64,000 nt of DNA from Carboxydocella sporoproducens DSM 16521 (GCF_900167165.1 NZ_FUXM01000003.1:80716-144715), one strand, 5' to 3'. Counted from the stretch's first letter, positions 8,676 through 17,978 are shown. Numbers and translations are program-made. The notes: a model not told the origin generated them from the sequence alone.

Positions 8676-10091
8676 GTGAAAGAAATCAAGGGCCGGGTCC
8701 ATTTTATCGGTATAGGTGGTTCAGGTATGAGCGGCCTGGCGGAACTGCTGCTGGGCCGTGGCCATCAGGTGAGCGGTTCGGATGTGAAGGCCAGCCAGGT
8801 AACAGCCAAATTGGAGCGAATGGGTGCCCGGGTCAGTATCGGTCATCGGGCGGAACTGGTGGAGGGGGCAGAACTGGTGGTGGTTTCTACCGCTATCAGG
8901 CCGGAAAACCCCGAGCTGGTGCGGGCTCAGCAAATAGGCCTGCCTATCTGGCATCGCTCCGATTTGCTGGCCTGGTTTATGCAGCAACAGGAAGGAATTG
9001 GCATTGCCGGGGCTCATGGCAAGACCACTACCACCGGCATGGTAGCCAACATGTTGTTACAGGCCGGGCTGGATCCCACGGTGGTGGTAGGTGGTACCTT
9101 CCGCACCATCGGCGGCAATGCCCGTCTGGGTCAGGGCCGTTATCTGGTGGCCGAGGCGGATGAAAGCGATGGTTCCTTCCTCAAACTGCCCATCAAGTAC
9201 GGCGTGGTAACCAATATCGAGGCAGACCACCTGGACTATTACGGGGATTTGAGCAAAATCATCACCGCTTTTCGCACCTATCTGAACCGTTTGCCTGGCG
9301 ATGGCCTGGCAGTCCTGGGCATCGACAATCCCCTCACCGCCAGCCTGGCGGCTGAACATAAGGGGCCTAAACTAACTTACGGTTTTGCTGCTACTGCTGA
9401 TTACCGGGTAGAGGAGCCGGTGCGGGAAGGAGCCTGGCAGGTGGCGACCGTCTACGAGGGTGGGCAAAAACTGGGGCAGCTGCGCCTGGCTGTTCCCGGG
9501 CGCCATAATGCAGTCAATGCCCTGGCGGCAGTAGCCCTGGGCCGGCATTTTGGCCTGGCTTTTCCGGCGATCGCTGATGGGTTGGCTCAGTTCCAGGGTG
9601 TAATGCGTCGGTTTGAAACCCTGGGCCGGCATCTGGGTATCTGGGTGGTGGATGATTATGCCCATCATCCCACCGAAGTGCAGGCTACCCTGAAAGCGGC
9701 ACGTCAGGCTGGACCCCGGCGGCTGGTGGCCTGTTTCCAGCCCCACCGCTACACCCGGACCAAATTTTTGGGTGAGGAATTTGCCCATTCTTTCGCTGAG
9801 GCTGACCTGGTGTTACTGACAGACATTTATAGTGCGGGGGAAGACCCCATCCCGGGGGTAAGCACAGAAGGGATAATTGCCGCTATGCCTGCCGAGGTGC
9901 GGGCCCGGACCCTGTATTGTCCCACTTTGCCTCAATTAAAGGAGAAGCTGTTGCAAATTCTTAAGCCCGGTGATCTGGTCTTGACCATGGGAGCGGGTAA
10001 TATCCGGCAGGTGGGAGAAGAGCTGGCACAAATTTTACTGGAAGCAGAGAAAGAGGGGCGGCAGCTGTGGACAGAAGTAGCTTCCGGCTAG
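8676..10091 (+). CDS. murC: UDP-N-acetylmuramate--L-alanine ligase MurC
   Basis: Adds L-alanine to UDP-MurNAc, the first stem-peptide step. The N-terminal HFIGIGGSGMSGLAELL nucleotide-binding motif, the P-loop GAHGKTTTTGM (about residue 110) and VDDYAHHPTE are characteristic. GTG 8676 has AAAGGGG about 10 nt upstream. The product is 471 aa. Its end overlaps murB by 25 nt, so the two are probably translationally coupled. Confidence 0.95.
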   Translation: MKEIKGRVHFIGIGGSGMSGLAELLLGRGHQVSGSDVKASQVTAKLERMGARVSIGHRAELVEGAELVVVSTAIRPENPELVRAQQIGLPIWHRSDLLAWFMQQQEGIGIAGAHGKTTTTGMVANMLLQAGLDPTVVVGGTFRTIGGNARLGQGRYLVAEADESDGSFLKLPIKYGVVTNIEADHLDYYGDLSKIITAFRTYLNRLPGDGLAVLGIDNPLTASLAAEHKGPKLTYGFAATADYRVEEPVREGAWQVATVYEGGQKLGQLRLAVPGRHNAVNALAAVALGRHFGLAFPAIADGLAQFQGVMRRFETLGRHLGIWVVDDYAHHPTEVQATLKAARQAGPRRLVACFQPHRYTRTKFLGEEFAHSFAEADLVLLTDIYSAGEDPIPGVSTEGIIAAMPAEVRARTLYCPTLPQLKEKLLQILKPGDLVLTMGAGNIRQVGEELAQILLEAEKEGRQLWTEVASG

Positions 10092-10963
10092 AAGGAGATT
10101 TCGGGGAAATCCGCTGGCAGGAGCCGCTCAGCCGCCATACCACCTGGAAGCTGGGAGGACCAGCCCGGGCCCTGGTCCTGCCGGAAAGGCCGGATCAGGT
10201 GGCGGCTTTGCTCCGTTATTGCCAGGAGAAGCAAATTCCTCTGCTGGTGCTGGGCAATGGCTCCAATCTGCTGGTCAGGGATAGCGGCTGGCCGGGAGTT
10301 GCCCTCAAACTGAGCAAACTGCAGCAGCTGGAACTGAGCGGGGAAAAAATCAGGGCCCAGGCAGGGGTATTGTTGCCGGTACTGGCCCGGAAAACCATGG
10401 CGGCCGGTCTGGCCGGACTGGAATGGGCCGGGGGCATACCGGCCACTGTGGGCGGGGCTGTACTGATGAATGCCGGCGCCCATGGCGGCCAGATGGCCGA
10501 GGTGGTGGAGAAGGTCACCATCCTGAACTGGCAGGGAGAAGAGGAAGTCTGGTCCAGCCAGGAACTGGATTATGGCTACCGCAGCTCCCGGCTCAAGGCA
10601 GCGCGGCCAGGAGTGGTAATCGAAGCCAGTTTCCGTTTGACACCTGCTGACCCGGTTCAGTTACAGCAGCGGGCCCAGGAACTGCTGGCCTGGCGGCAAC
10701 AGCATCAGCCCCTGAACTTACCCAGCTGTGGCAGTGTGTTCAAAAATCCCCCCGGGGGGAGTGCCGGTCGGTTGATTGAAAGCGCCGGTTGCAAAGGCTG
10801 GCAGGAAGGCCAAATCCAGGTCTCCCCGGTGCATGCCAATTTTTTTGTCAATTTAGGAGGAGGTACGGCAAGCGAGGCCTTGCGCCTGATGGAGCGGGTT
10901 CAGGCGAGGGTGGCCCAGGTCCACGGCATCAAGCTGGAACCGGAAGTGCAGATTGTGGGGTGA
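10067..10963 (+). CDS. murB: UDP-N-acetylenolpyruvoylglucosamine reductase MurB
   Basis: FAD- and NADPH-dependent reductase forming UDP-MurNAc. HTTWKLGGPA starts the FAD-binding domain, followed by LGNGSNLLVRD and the GIPATVGGAVLMNAGAHGG segment. GCGSVFKNPPG carries the catalytic serine region, and the VHANFFVN segment lies near the end. The GTG start lies inside murC; 298 aa fits type II MurB of Firmicutes. It is immediately followed by murA, so the two enzymes making UDP-MurNAc are adjacent. Confidence 0.94.
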   Translation: MDRSSFRLEGDFGEIRWQEPLSRHTTWKLGGPARALVLPERPDQVAALLRYCQEKQIPLLVLGNGSNLLVRDSGWPGVALKLSKLQQLELSGEKIRAQAGVLLPVLARKTMAAGLAGLEWAGGIPATVGGAVLMNAGAHGGQMAEVVEKVTILNWQGEEEVWSSQELDYGYRSSRLKAARPGVVIEASFRLTPADPVQLQQRAQELLAWRQQHQPLNLPSCGSVFKNPPGGSAGRLIESAGCKGWQEGQIQVSPVHANFFVNLGGGTASEALRLMERVQARVAQVHGIKLEPEVQIVG

Positions 10964-10967
10964 CAGC

Positions 10968-12248
10968 ATGGCTAATCAGGCTAAACTGGAAATTGTGGGT
11001 GGGCGCCCATTGCAAGGTACCATCACTGTCAGTGCTGCCAAGAATGCGGCTTTGCCGCTGCTAGCAGCAGCATTGCTTACCGAAGAAGAAGTGGTGTTTG
11101 ACAATCTGCCCCGCATCAAAGATGTGGAGGCAATGCTGGAAGTAATCCAGCAGGTGGGAGGGACGATCAGGGAGCTGGAGGACGGACGGTGGGCAATCAG
11201 TGGCCGGAATCTGGATGCCAGCCGGGAAGTGCCCAATGAACTGGTGCGCAAAATCCGGGCCTCCAACCTTCTACTGGGTCCATTGCTAGCGCGTTGCGGC
11301 ATGGCTCATCTATCCATGCCCGGCGGTTGCAGTATCGGGTCACGGCAGATGGATCAGCATATCAAGGGATTTCGGGCCCTGGGTTGCCAGGATATTGCCA
11401 TTTCGGGAGGGTATATCAAGGCCCATGGCCCTCTGCCCTTGCAGGGAACGGTTATTCACCTGGATGTGGCCAGTGTGGGCGCGACGGAAAACATTATGAT
11501 GGCGGCTACCCTGGCGGCCGGTACAACGGTAATCCGCAATGCTGCCAAGGAACCGGAAATCGTGGATTTGCAGAATTTGCTCAACAAAATGGGAGCTCGC
11601 ATCCGCGGTGCCGGGACAGATGTAATCAAGATTGAGGGAGTAAAAAAACTGAAGGGAACCAGTCACAGTATTATTCCTGATCGCATTGAAGCGGGAACCC
11701 ATCTGGTGGCGGGAGTGATTACCAACGGCCAGTTAACGGTGAAAAACATTATACCCGAGCACGTGGAAGCGGTGACCGCCAAACTGATGGAAATGGGGGT
11801 TAAGCTGGAAATCGGGGATGATTATATTACCGTTTTCCCGCACGACTGGCAGTTGAAGGCGGTGGATATTCGCACCCAGCCCTATCCCGGCTTTCCCACT
11901 GATATGCAGGCCCAGTTTATGGCTCTCTTGACCCTGGTCCCTGGCATCAGTTTGATTACAGAAAATATTTTTGAAGCCCGCTTTAATCAAGTACCGGAGC
12001 TCAACCGGCTGGGCGCCAATATCAAAACGGAAAATGGCACGGCCTTTATTAAAGGAGTAGCCAAACTGACCGGGGCAGAAGTGAGTGCTACCGACCTGAG
12101 AGCAGCTGCCGCCCTGGCTCTGGCCGGGCTGGCAGCAGAAGGAAAGACCATTGTGGAAAATATTCAGCACCTGGAGCGGGGTTATGAGGCCTTCGTAGAG
12201 AAGTATTGTCAGGTAGGGGCGCAGATGCGCCGGATTACAGGCAGCTAA
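10968..12248 (+). CDS. murA: UDP-N-acetylglucosamine 1-carboxyvinyltransferase MurA
   Basis: First committed enzyme of peptidoglycan synthesis; transfers enolpyruvate from PEP to UDP-GlcNAc. The [12 protein letters not shown] motif is at about residue 18. The active-site loop PGGCSIGSR keeps the catalytic cysteine that fosfomycin modifies. The start is ATG 10968 with GGGGTGA 6 nt upstream; GTG 10953 is an alternative overlapping murB. The product is 426 aa. A small hairpin with a T-run overlaps its stop codon. Confidence 0.95.
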   Translation: MANQAKLEIVGGRPLQGTITVSAAKNAALPLLAAALLTEEEVVFDNLPRIKDVEAMLEVIQQVGGTIRELEDGRWAISGRNLDASREVPNELVRKIRASNLLLGPLLARCGMAHLSMPGGCSIGSRQMDQHIKGFRALGCQDIAISGGYIKAHGPLPLQGTVIHLDVASVGATENIMMAATLAAGTTVIRNAAKEPEIVDLQNLLNKMGARIRGAGTDVIKIEGVKKLKGTSHSIIPDRIEAGTHLVAGVITNGQLTVKNIIPEHVEAVTAKLMEMGVKLEIGDDYITVFPHDWQLKAVDIRTQPYPGFPTDMQAQFMALLTLVPGISLITENIFEARFNQVPELNRLGANIKTENGTAFIKGVAKLTGAEVSATDLRAAAALALAGLAAEGKTIVENIQHLERGYEAFVEKYCQVGAQMRRITGS

Positions 12249-12261
12249 GGCTGCTTTTTTT
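12241..12261 (+). terminator. Weak terminator or attenuator over the murA stop codon
   Basis: The 5-bp stem GCAGC/GCTGC with loop TAAG is followed by seven Ts. The stem includes the murA stop, so ribosomes ending murA could mask it. It could partly separate murA from divIB. Confidence 0.5.
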
Positions 12262-12340
12262 GGTTTTTTCCTGGACAGGCCCTCTCGCCGCAGACATTAA
12301 AATGCAGTATAATAAAAAAAGAACCGGGGAGGTGAGAGGC

Positions 12341-13081
12341 TTGCAGCGGAAGGTGGCTCGTTATGGTCGGCCCAGGCGGCGCTGGCGACTGTGGCAGAGT
12401 TTGTTTTTTCTGGCTTTGCTGGTGACAGCTTTTTATGTTTTTTTGCAATCATCTTTGTTTAATATTAACAGTATTGTTGTGCAGGGGAATAATGTCCTGG
12501 AGCAGGATTCCCTGCGCAAGATGAGTGGGATCAACCCCGGCGAAAATATCTTCAAGGTCAATACCGGGGAAGCGGCGCGTAAACTGGCCATGCACCCCCT
12601 GTTAAAGGGAGTGGAGGTAAAACGGGACTTACCCTCCCGGATTATCATTGCCGTCCAGGAACGCCAGGGTCTGGGGCTGGTGCCTTACCAGGGGCGCTTC
12701 TGGCTGATCGATGAAGAGGGGGTATTACTGCAGGCAGTGGACTCCCTCCAGGAAAAAAATTTGCCTCTTTTGACCGGTATCCAGCTAAAACAGCCTCACC
12801 CGGGACTGAAGCTAAACCAGCCGGGAATCAGCAGTGGCCTGGCGCTGCTCAAGATTTTGCCCCGGGAATTGTACCTCTCAACATCGGAAATCGATGTGCG
12901 GGATGAAAACAATCTGAAACTGTATACGGTGGATGGCATTGAAGTACGGCTGGGCGACGGAGAGAGAGGGCAACAGAAGATAAATCTCTTTTTGCAGGTA
13001 TGGAAAGAGGTCAAAGATAAAAAACTATTGTATGTGGATGTTAGCCATCAGGGCTATCCCACCTATAAGACGGTGGAATAA
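12341..13081 (+). CDS. divIB: Cell division protein FtsQ/DivIB
   Basis: Bitopic divisome protein. A basic cytoplasmic N-terminus is followed by one membrane helix (LFFLALLVTAFYVFLQSS, about 23-40). Then comes a POTRA domain (FNINSIVVQGNNVLEQDSL) and an FtsQ-type beta domain with FWLIDEEGVLL. The TTG start at 12341 has GGGGAGGTGA 5 nt upstream; the in-frame ATG at 12302 has no such site. The product is 246 aa. It lies 14 nt before the small basic protein gene. Confidence 0.88.
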   Translation: MQRKVARYGRPRRRWRLWQSLFFLALLVTAFYVFLQSSLFNINSIVVQGNNVLEQDSLRKMSGINPGENIFKVNTGEAARKLAMHPLLKGVEVKRDLPSRIIIAVQERQGLGLVPYQGRFWLIDEEGVLLQAVDSLQEKNLPLLTGIQLKQPHPGLKLNQPGISSGLALLKILPRELYLSTSEIDVRDENNLKLYTVDGIEVRLGDGERGQQKINLFLQVWKEVKDKKLLYVDVSHQGYPTYKTVE

Positions 13082-13095
13082 AGGAGGACAGGAAA

Positions 13096-13425
13096 ATGTG
13101 GTTGCCCATCCTGGGTCTGATTATAGGATTAGTGATCGGTTTAAGTTCTCCCCTGGCTTTGCCGGTAACCTATGCCCGTTATCTGTCAGTGGCGGTGCTG
13201 GCTGCCCTTGATTCCGTTTTTGGCGGTATCCGCGCAGGCATGGAAGGGAAATTTGATACTAAAATCTTTATCAGTGGATTTTTTACCAATACCCTGATGG
13301 CCGGTTTGCTGGCCTACCTGGGGGAAAGGCTGGGGGTTGACCTCTACATGGCGGCAATTTTTGCCTTCGGGGTACGCCTGTTCCAGAACCTGGCCATAAT
13401 CCGCCGTTATCTCATAAAAAATTAG
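13096..13425 (+). CDS. sbp: Small basic family protein Sbp (DUF1290)
   Basis: A 109-residue membrane protein with about three hydrophobic helices, matching the small conserved Sbp/DUF1290 proteins found before ftsA/ftsZ in Firmicutes and Actinobacteria. The SVFGGIRAGMEGKFD segment is the family core. Its function is unknown. ATG 13096 follows AAAGGAGGACAGG. Here it precedes ftsZ directly, with neither a DUF881 gene nor ftsA between. Confidence 0.85.
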   Translation: MWLPILGLIIGLVIGLSSPLALPVTYARYLSVAVLAALDSVFGGIRAGMEGKFDTKIFISGFFTNTLMAGLLAYLGERLGVDLYMAAIFAFGVRLFQNLAIIRRYLIKN

Positions 13426-13507
13426 AAAAAATCCCTATTAAAAAAAAAGGAAAACCGCCTTCCGCGTTGAATCTTATTACAGGGACTTTTTAAGGGAGGT
13501 TAGGTAA

Positions 13508-14590
13508 ATGCTGGAATTCGATCTGGACCTGAATCAGTTCTGCAACATAAAAGTAATCGGCGTGGGTGGCGGTGGAAATAACGCTGTTAACCGCATGATA
13601 GCCTCCGGCCTCAAAGGTGTGGAGTTTATAGCTGTGAATACGGATGCACAGGCCTTATATCTTTCCCAGGCCAGTCACAAAATCCAGATTGGCGCCAAGC
13701 TGACCAAAGGTCTGGGTGCCGGGGCCAATCCCGATATCGGGGAGAGAGCGGCGGAAGAAAGCCGGGATGCCCTGGTGGAAGCCCTTAAGGGAGCAGATAT
13801 GGTATTTGTTACTGCCGGCATGGGCGGCGGTACCGGTACCGGAGCTGCGCCGGTAGTGGCTGAGGTGGCCAAGGAGCTGGGCGCTCTGACTGTGGGTGTA
13901 GTGACCAAGCCTTTCAGCTTTGAGGGCCGCAAGCGCATGACCCAGGCGGAACGGGGGGTGGCCAATCTCAAGGCCCGGGTGGATACCCTGATCACCATCC
14001 CCAATGACCGTTTGCTGCAAATCGCTGACAAGAACACTTCCTTCATTGATGCCTTCCGTCTGGCCGATGATGTGCTGCGCCAGGGGGTTCAGGGCATCAC
14101 CGACGTTATTGCTGTGCCCGGTTTAATCAACCTGGATTTTGCGGATGTGAAAACCATCATGTTCGAAACCGGGTCTGCCCTGATGGGTATCGGCACCGCC
14201 ACCGGGGAGAAGCGGGCAGCGGAAGCGGCCCGGATGGCTATTTCCAGCCCCTTGCTGGAAACCTCCATTGATGGCGCTAAAGGGGTGCTGATCAATATCA
14301 CCGGGGACAGCAAGCTGGGCATTCTGGAAGTCTATGAAGCGGCAGAAACCATCACCAATGCCGCTGATCCTGATGCCAATATCATCTTCGGTGCCGTTAT
14401 CGATGATAACCTCAAGGATGAAGTACGGGTAACCGTTATCGCCACTGGCTTTGATCAGGTTACAGAGCGGGTCAGCCAGGGCAGCAATCCCTTCCAGCGG
14501 CCTGGTCAGCAGGACAAGCTTTATGGCCGTACCGTGGCACCCAGTGATGACAATATTGTCATCCCGCCTTTCCTGCGTAACCGCCGCTAA
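13508..14590 (+). CDS. ftsZ: Cell division GTPase FtsZ
   Basis: Tubulin-like GTPase that forms the Z ring. It has [14 protein letters not shown] at the N-terminus, the tubulin signature [10 protein letters not shown] (about residue 107), and the T7 loop NLDFADVK. The C-terminal peptide [14 protein letters not shown] resembles the conserved tail that binds FtsA, SepF or EzrA. The product is 360 aa; ATG 13508 follows GGGAGG. SepF, encoded at 60855, is a likely membrane anchor because ftsA is missing here. Confidence 0.97.
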   Translation: MLEFDLDLNQFCNIKVIGVGGGGNNAVNRMIASGLKGVEFIAVNTDAQALYLSQASHKIQIGAKLTKGLGAGANPDIGERAAEESRDALVEALKGADMVFVTAGMGGGTGTGAAPVVAEVAKELGALTVGVVTKPFSFEGRKRMTQAERGVANLKARVDTLITIPNDRLLQIADKNTSFIDAFRLADDVLRQGVQGITDVIAVPGLINLDFADVKTIMFETGSALMGIGTATGEKRAAEAARMAISSPLLETSIDGAKGVLINITGDSKLGILEVYEAAETITNAADPDANIIFGAVIDDNLKDEVRVTVIATGFDQVTERVSQGSNPFQRPGQQDKLYGRTVAPSDDNIVIPPFLRNRR

Positions 14591-14602
14591 ACTTACCAGG
14601 AT

Positions 14603-14691
14603 TTCGACAAACTCCTGTCTGTATTAGACAGGAGTTTTCTTTTTTGCCTGCCCGATTTAGACAAATTTCTGACCAGCTTCTGTTGTATAAT
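14603..14691 (+). promoter_or_regulatory. Candidate Spo0A-activated spoIIG promoter with 22-bp spacer
   Basis: Seen: TAGACA (14658-14663), a 22-nt spacer, and TATAAT (14686-14691) about 25 nt before the spoIIGA start. A TTCGACA sequence at 14603-14609 is a perfect reverse-oriented 0A box. The B. subtilis spoIIG promoter is known for consensus sigma-A hexamers held 22 bp apart and activated by Spo0A. Inference: this is the same promoter type. The 0A box lies at the foot of the ftsZ terminator. Confidence 0.65.
14610..14645 (+). terminator. Rho-independent terminator after ftsZ
   Basis: An 11-bp perfect stem AACTCCTGTCT/AGACAGGAGTT with a 5-nt loop is followed by a T-rich tract. It separates the dcw operon from spoIIGA-sigE. 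Confidence 0.9.
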
Positions 14692-14716
14692 CAGGATGGA
14701 ACGGGAGGTGCAGCCG

Positions 14717-15562
14717 ATGGGCACCCTCTACGCTGAGGATATTTTCCTGCTTAACCTCAGTCTTAACTGGTTGATTATCTGGCTGTGTGGACGGCTTTAC
14801 CGCCCCTATCCGGCTCGCTGGCGGGCCTGGCTGGGGGCGGGGCTGGGGGCCCTGGCCAGTTTAGCTTATGCCTTCTTCAGTCAGTCGCCCTGGCTGGTAG
14901 TCCTGGAGAAGTTCGGGCTCTCCCTGCTCATGGTAACGGTGGTCTGGTATCCCTGGTCTTCCTGGCGGCAGTTGCTGGGACAGTTGATCCATTTTTATCT
15001 GGTCTCCTTTGCCCTGGGGGGCGGGGTACTGGGCCTGCTTTTCTGGGCAGAAAGGCAGGGGACGGCCTTTACAGACCGTTTGTGGCCGATATTCAGCGCC
15101 CTGGCCTGGGCCTTACCCCTGATGGCGGTGCTGGGCTGGCTCTGGGGCCTTTGCCAGCCTTTGCTCACCTTGCGTCAGGCTGCCCGGCGGGCCTATCAGC
15201 GGCTGGTACGAGTGGCGGTGGGAGAGCAGGTGGTGGCCTGTCAGGGCTGGCTGGACAGCGGCAATCACCTGGTGGAGCCCTTAAGCGGCTGGCCGGTGCT
15301 GGTGGTGGAAAAAGAGGCAGTCAAGCAGCTTTTGCCTGAGCGCCTGGACCAGCCCGGCTGGGAAACCCGCTGGCGCTGGGTGCCTTTTCAGGGCCTGGGG
15401 CACCAGCAGGGCCTTTTGCCGGCTTTTAAACCCGACTGGGTGGAAATAGAAAGCGCAGACAGGACGGTGCGCAGTCAGCGTTTGCTGGTAGCGATTTATG
15501 AAGGGAGTCTGGGCGAGCACTATCAAGCTTTATTACCAGAGAGAATAGAGGAGGGGATTTAG
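14717..15562 (+). CDS. spoIIGA: Sporulation sigma-E factor-processing protease SpoIIGA
   Basis: Membrane aspartic protease that removes the pro-sequence of sigma-E in the mother cell. The N-terminal half (about 150 residues) has five hydrophobic helices. The C-terminal domain carries GWLDSGNHL (about residue 177), whose DSGN is the expected retropepsin-like catalytic motif. The start is ATG 14717 ([13 protein letters not shown]) with GGGAGGTG 7 nt upstream; an ATG at 14696 lies at the predicted transcription start. The product is 281 aa. It is one base apart from sigE. Confidence 0.92.
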   Translation: MGTLYAEDIFLLNLSLNWLIIWLCGRLYRPYPARWRAWLGAGLGALASLAYAFFSQSPWLVVLEKFGLSLLMVTVVWYPWSSWRQLLGQLIHFYLVSFALGGGVLGLLFWAERQGTAFTDRLWPIFSALAWALPLMAVLGWLWGLCQPLLTLRQAARRAYQRLVRVAVGEQVVACQGWLDSGNHLVEPLSGWPVLVVEKEAVKQLLPERLDQPGWETRWRWVPFQGLGHQQGLLPAFKPDWVEIESADRTVRSQRLLVAIYEGSLGEHYQALLPERIEEGI

Positions 15563-15563
15563 C

Positions 15564-16289
15564 GTGAGCTGGTGGCGCAAACTGAAATGGAGATTGTATT
15601 TATGGATTTTACCCTGGTTAAAACGCCTGGGCTTGTTGCGGCCCGTCCATTATATTGGCAGCAGCGAAACTCTGCCGCCGCCTTTAGCCCCTGAAGAAGA
15701 AGCCTATTTGATTGAACGCCTGGAGGCAGGAGACCAATCCGTCAAGGAGATTTTGATTGAACGCAATTTGCGCCTGGTAGTCTATATTGCCCGCAAGTTT
15801 GAAAATACCGGTATCGGAATTGAGGATCTGGTGTCCATTGGCAATATCGGCTTGATCAAGGCGGTCAATACCTTTGTGCCGGAAAAGAAAATCAAGCTGG
15901 CTACCTATGCTTCCCGCTGCATTGAAAACGAAATCCTGATGTATCTGCGCCGCAACAATAAAACCCGGATTGAGGTTTCCTTTGATGAACCCCTGAATGT
16001 GGACTGGGATGGCAATGAATTATTGCTTTCCGATGTGCTGGGTACGGAAAATGACAGTATTTATAAGCAGCTGGAAGATGAGGTGGACCGCCGCCTCTTG
16101 CAGCTGGCTCTGGAGAAGCTCAGCGGACGGGAGCGCAAAATCATGGAACTGCGTTTTGGTCTGGAAAACGGGCGGGAAATGACCCAGAAGGAAGTGGCTG
16201 ATCTGCTGGGGATATCCCAGTCCTACATTTCCCGGCTGGAAAAGAAGATTATCAAGAAGATGAAACGGGAAATTTGCCGGATGGAGTGA
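15564..16289 (+). CDS. sigE: RNA polymerase sporulation sigma factor SigE precursor
   Basis: Mother-cell sigma factor, made as an inactive precursor cleaved by SpoIIGA. A hydrophobic/basic pro-sequence (about 1-27, [12 protein letters not shown]) precedes sigma region 2 ([18 protein letters not shown]) and region 4 with its helix-turn-helix ([19 protein letters not shown]). The product is 241 aa, matching the family. GTG 15564 follows GAGGAGGGGATT. In most spore formers sigG comes next; here it is displaced to 53778. Confidence 0.96.
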   Translation: MSWWRKLKWRLYLWILPWLKRLGLLRPVHYIGSSETLPPPLAPEEEAYLIERLEAGDQSVKEILIERNLRLVVYIARKFENTGIGIEDLVSIGNIGLIKAVNTFVPEKKIKLATYASRCIENEILMYLRRNNKTRIEVSFDEPLNVDWDGNELLLSDVLGTENDSIYKQLEDEVDRRLLQLALEKLSGRERKIMELRFGLENGREMTQKEVADLLGISQSYISRLEKKIIKKMKREICRME

Positions 16290-16315
16290 CAGAGAAATTT
16301 ATCTATGAGAGATGA

Positions 16316-16343
16316 CCTTCCTGCTCAGGCGGGAGGGTTTTTT
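16316..16343 (+). terminator. Rho-independent terminator after sigE
   Basis: The 9-bp stem CCTTCCTGC/GCGGGAGGG (with G-U pairs) and loop TCAG precede a run of six Ts. It marks the left edge of the accessory stretch and lies against the end of the convergent lipoprotein gene. Confidence 0.8.
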
Positions 16344-16863
16344 ATTGCCGGGGTAGCCATCTGACCATCCATCTGCCGTTAACTCTGACGCAGCTCCAGG
16401 GTTCATTCACTTCTTTGACAATCCGTCCATCGCTAAACTTATCAGTATAAGTAACATAAACAATGGCATGATTACCTGAAAGAACTTCAAAATTTCCCAC
16501 TTGAAATTCAAGCAATTTTACATAGTTAACTCTATCCATGGACTGTTTAAATTCAGTATACGACATATCATCCGGCACCTGATAAACTTTGTACATAGCT
16601 TTCCAGTCTCTACGTTTAGCGGCTTGCAAATACTGCAGGACTACATCTCGAGGGGTTTTGCCATCAATATCAACAGTTGCCAGGGTGATAATATCTTCTT
16701 TGGCTTTTTTCAATTCATCCTGTAAAATCCGGACCTGTTCTTCGAGATAGGTTATATCTGATTTGAGCTGGTTAATTTCCCTGTCAGGTTTTGTGGACTG
16801 AGGGTTTTGCTGGCAACCGGAAATCATGGTTAATAACAGGAGAAAAAGGAATAATCTTTTCAT
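16342..16863 (-). CDS. Putative lipoprotein with coiled coil and NTF2-like C-terminus
   Basis: A 173-residue protein with a lipoprotein signal peptide; the lipobox is MISGC (Cys17), so it is expected on the outer face of the membrane. Residues 28-60 (INQLKSDITYLEEQVRILQ) form a predicted coiled coil. The remainder (PRDVVLQYLQAAKRRDWKAMY onward) looks like a small SnoaL/NTF2-type or DUF4878-like fold. The function is unknown. It is convergent with sigE and downstream of the peptidase gene on the same strand, separated by a terminator. Confidence 0.75.
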   Translation of the reverse strand: MKRLFLFLLLLTMISGCQQNPQSTKPDREINQLKSDITYLEEQVRILQDELKKAKEDIITLATVDIDGKTPRDVVLQYLQAAKRRDWKAMYKVYQVPDDMSYTEFKQSMDRVNYVKLLEFQVGNFEVLSGNHAIVYVTYTDKFSDGRIVKEVNEPWSCVRVNGRWMVRWLPRQ

Positions 16864-16903
16864 TGTTCTATCCTCTCCTCATCCATATATAAAAAAATGA
16901 ATT

Positions 16904-16938
16904 ACACACGGCAATAGATTTTGCTAATTGCCGTGTGT
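16904..16938 (-). terminator. Terminator after the C39-like peptidase gene
   Basis: An 11-bp perfect inverted repeat, ACACACGGCAA with TTGCCGTGTGT, is separated by 13 nt. Read on the minus strand it is followed by an AT-rich stretch with seven Ts. It lies just downstream of the stop at 16959. Confidence 0.8.
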
Positions 16939-16958
16939 ACGAACTTGTCTATCTTCAA

Positions 16959-17789
16959 TTAATAACAAACATTATAATACTGGCTTCCACTGTCAAAATA
17001 TCCTATTGCCGCATTATATAGGTCATTGAAAGTTACTGTATGATAGCCGGTATAACTGGAGTTAGGATTGGGATCAACGATTCTTACAGTTGAAATGCTT
17101 TTTACCGGCTGTCCGGTGCCATCATCGATATATTTGGTCAGAGCATCTACAACAACATAATGTTGTGAAACATGGCCGTTATAATATGGCAGATATTTTG
17201 TTTGTACCAATAACAGTACGGGTTGCTTTGCGTTAAAGATGTTGTAGTCTATTATATTCCAAAGGGTATCGTAAGCACCGCTACTGCTGTCAATTCTTTT
17301 TACTGTCCAGCTGTGGATGGAACTCAGATAGTTATTAAGAACATTTCTTATATTTACAGTGTTTGAGCCGTTATCATTTGTACCTATTTGATCTGCTAGT
17401 GTTTGCTGTTTTTGATATTCAGTACTACCTGATACACTGCTATATTTACCATTATAATCAATAATCTGTAAGGCTGAAGCAGGGCCACACCAGGTACTGT
17501 AAAGTTGTTTATGATAAGGGACATTTAAAATTTTTGAAACTGGATATGTCCATTGAGGAGTAATGCTGGTTTGGGCTTTTAAATTTTTGGCTTGCTGTTC
17601 AATATATTTAAGTACCTGTTGATACTTTTTGGCTTCTTCTTTATTTAGCTGTTCGATTTGGGCAGGTGTTAACGAATCTGCCTGATTGTTAATCATAGTT
17701 TCATCAACGATTTGTGATTCAGCAAGAACAGGTATACTAAATCCAAACGTTAAAATTGCTAATAAACAAAGGATAAATATTTTTTTCAC
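16959..17789 (-). CDS. Secreted C39-like papain-fold peptidase
   Basis: A 276-residue exported protein. The signal peptide (FILCLLAILTFGFSIPVLAES) ends near residue 24, followed by a Lys/Gln-rich helical linker. The catalytic domain shows a cysteine in STWCGPASALQ (about 102), a histidine in GHVSQHYVVVDAL and an aspartate in VRIVDPNP, the Cys-His-Asp set of C39-like peptidases. The GTG start has GGGGGAT upstream. It is markedly richer in A and T than the dcw genes, suggesting acquisition. There is no ABC transporter beside it, so a bacteriocin-maturation role is unsupported; the target is unknown. Confidence 0.8.
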   Translation of the reverse strand: MKKIFILCLLAILTFGFSIPVLAESQIVDETMINNQADSLTPAQIEQLNKEEAKKYQQVLKYIEQQAKNLKAQTSITPQWTYPVSKILNVPYHKQLYSTWCGPASALQIIDYNGKYSSVSGSTEYQKQQTLADQIGTNDNGSNTVNIRNVLNNYLSSIHSWTVKRIDSSSGAYDTLWNIIDYNIFNAKQPVLLLVQTKYLPYYNGHVSQHYVVVDALTKYIDDGTGQPVKSISTVRIVDPNPNSSYTGYHTVTFNDLYNAAIGYFDSGSQYYNVCY

Positions 17790-17880
17790 ATATTTATCCC
17801 CCTTTCACTGTTTTTCAGGGCGCCCTAAGCAAATTATAGATTACCAGGAAAAAAAATCAACCAATACTTTCCGCCAAATT

Positions 17881-17952
17881 TCGCTTAGTTTCCCGATATT
17901 CTGACACTTTACTTCACTAATACAACAGACCAAAATCAGACAAACTAAGCGA
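17881..17952. repeat. 11-bp inverted repeat between divergent genes
   Basis: TCGCTTAGTTT (17881-17891) and its exact reverse complement AAACTAAGCGA (17942-17952) flank 50 nt in the gap between the peptidase gene (minus) and the formate channel gene (plus). They could be two operator half-sites for a looping regulator or one large palindromic control region. No sigma-A hexamers of good quality were seen between them. Confidence 0.5.
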
Positions 17953-17978
17953 GAACAAAGAACGAGAGGAGGGAGTTC

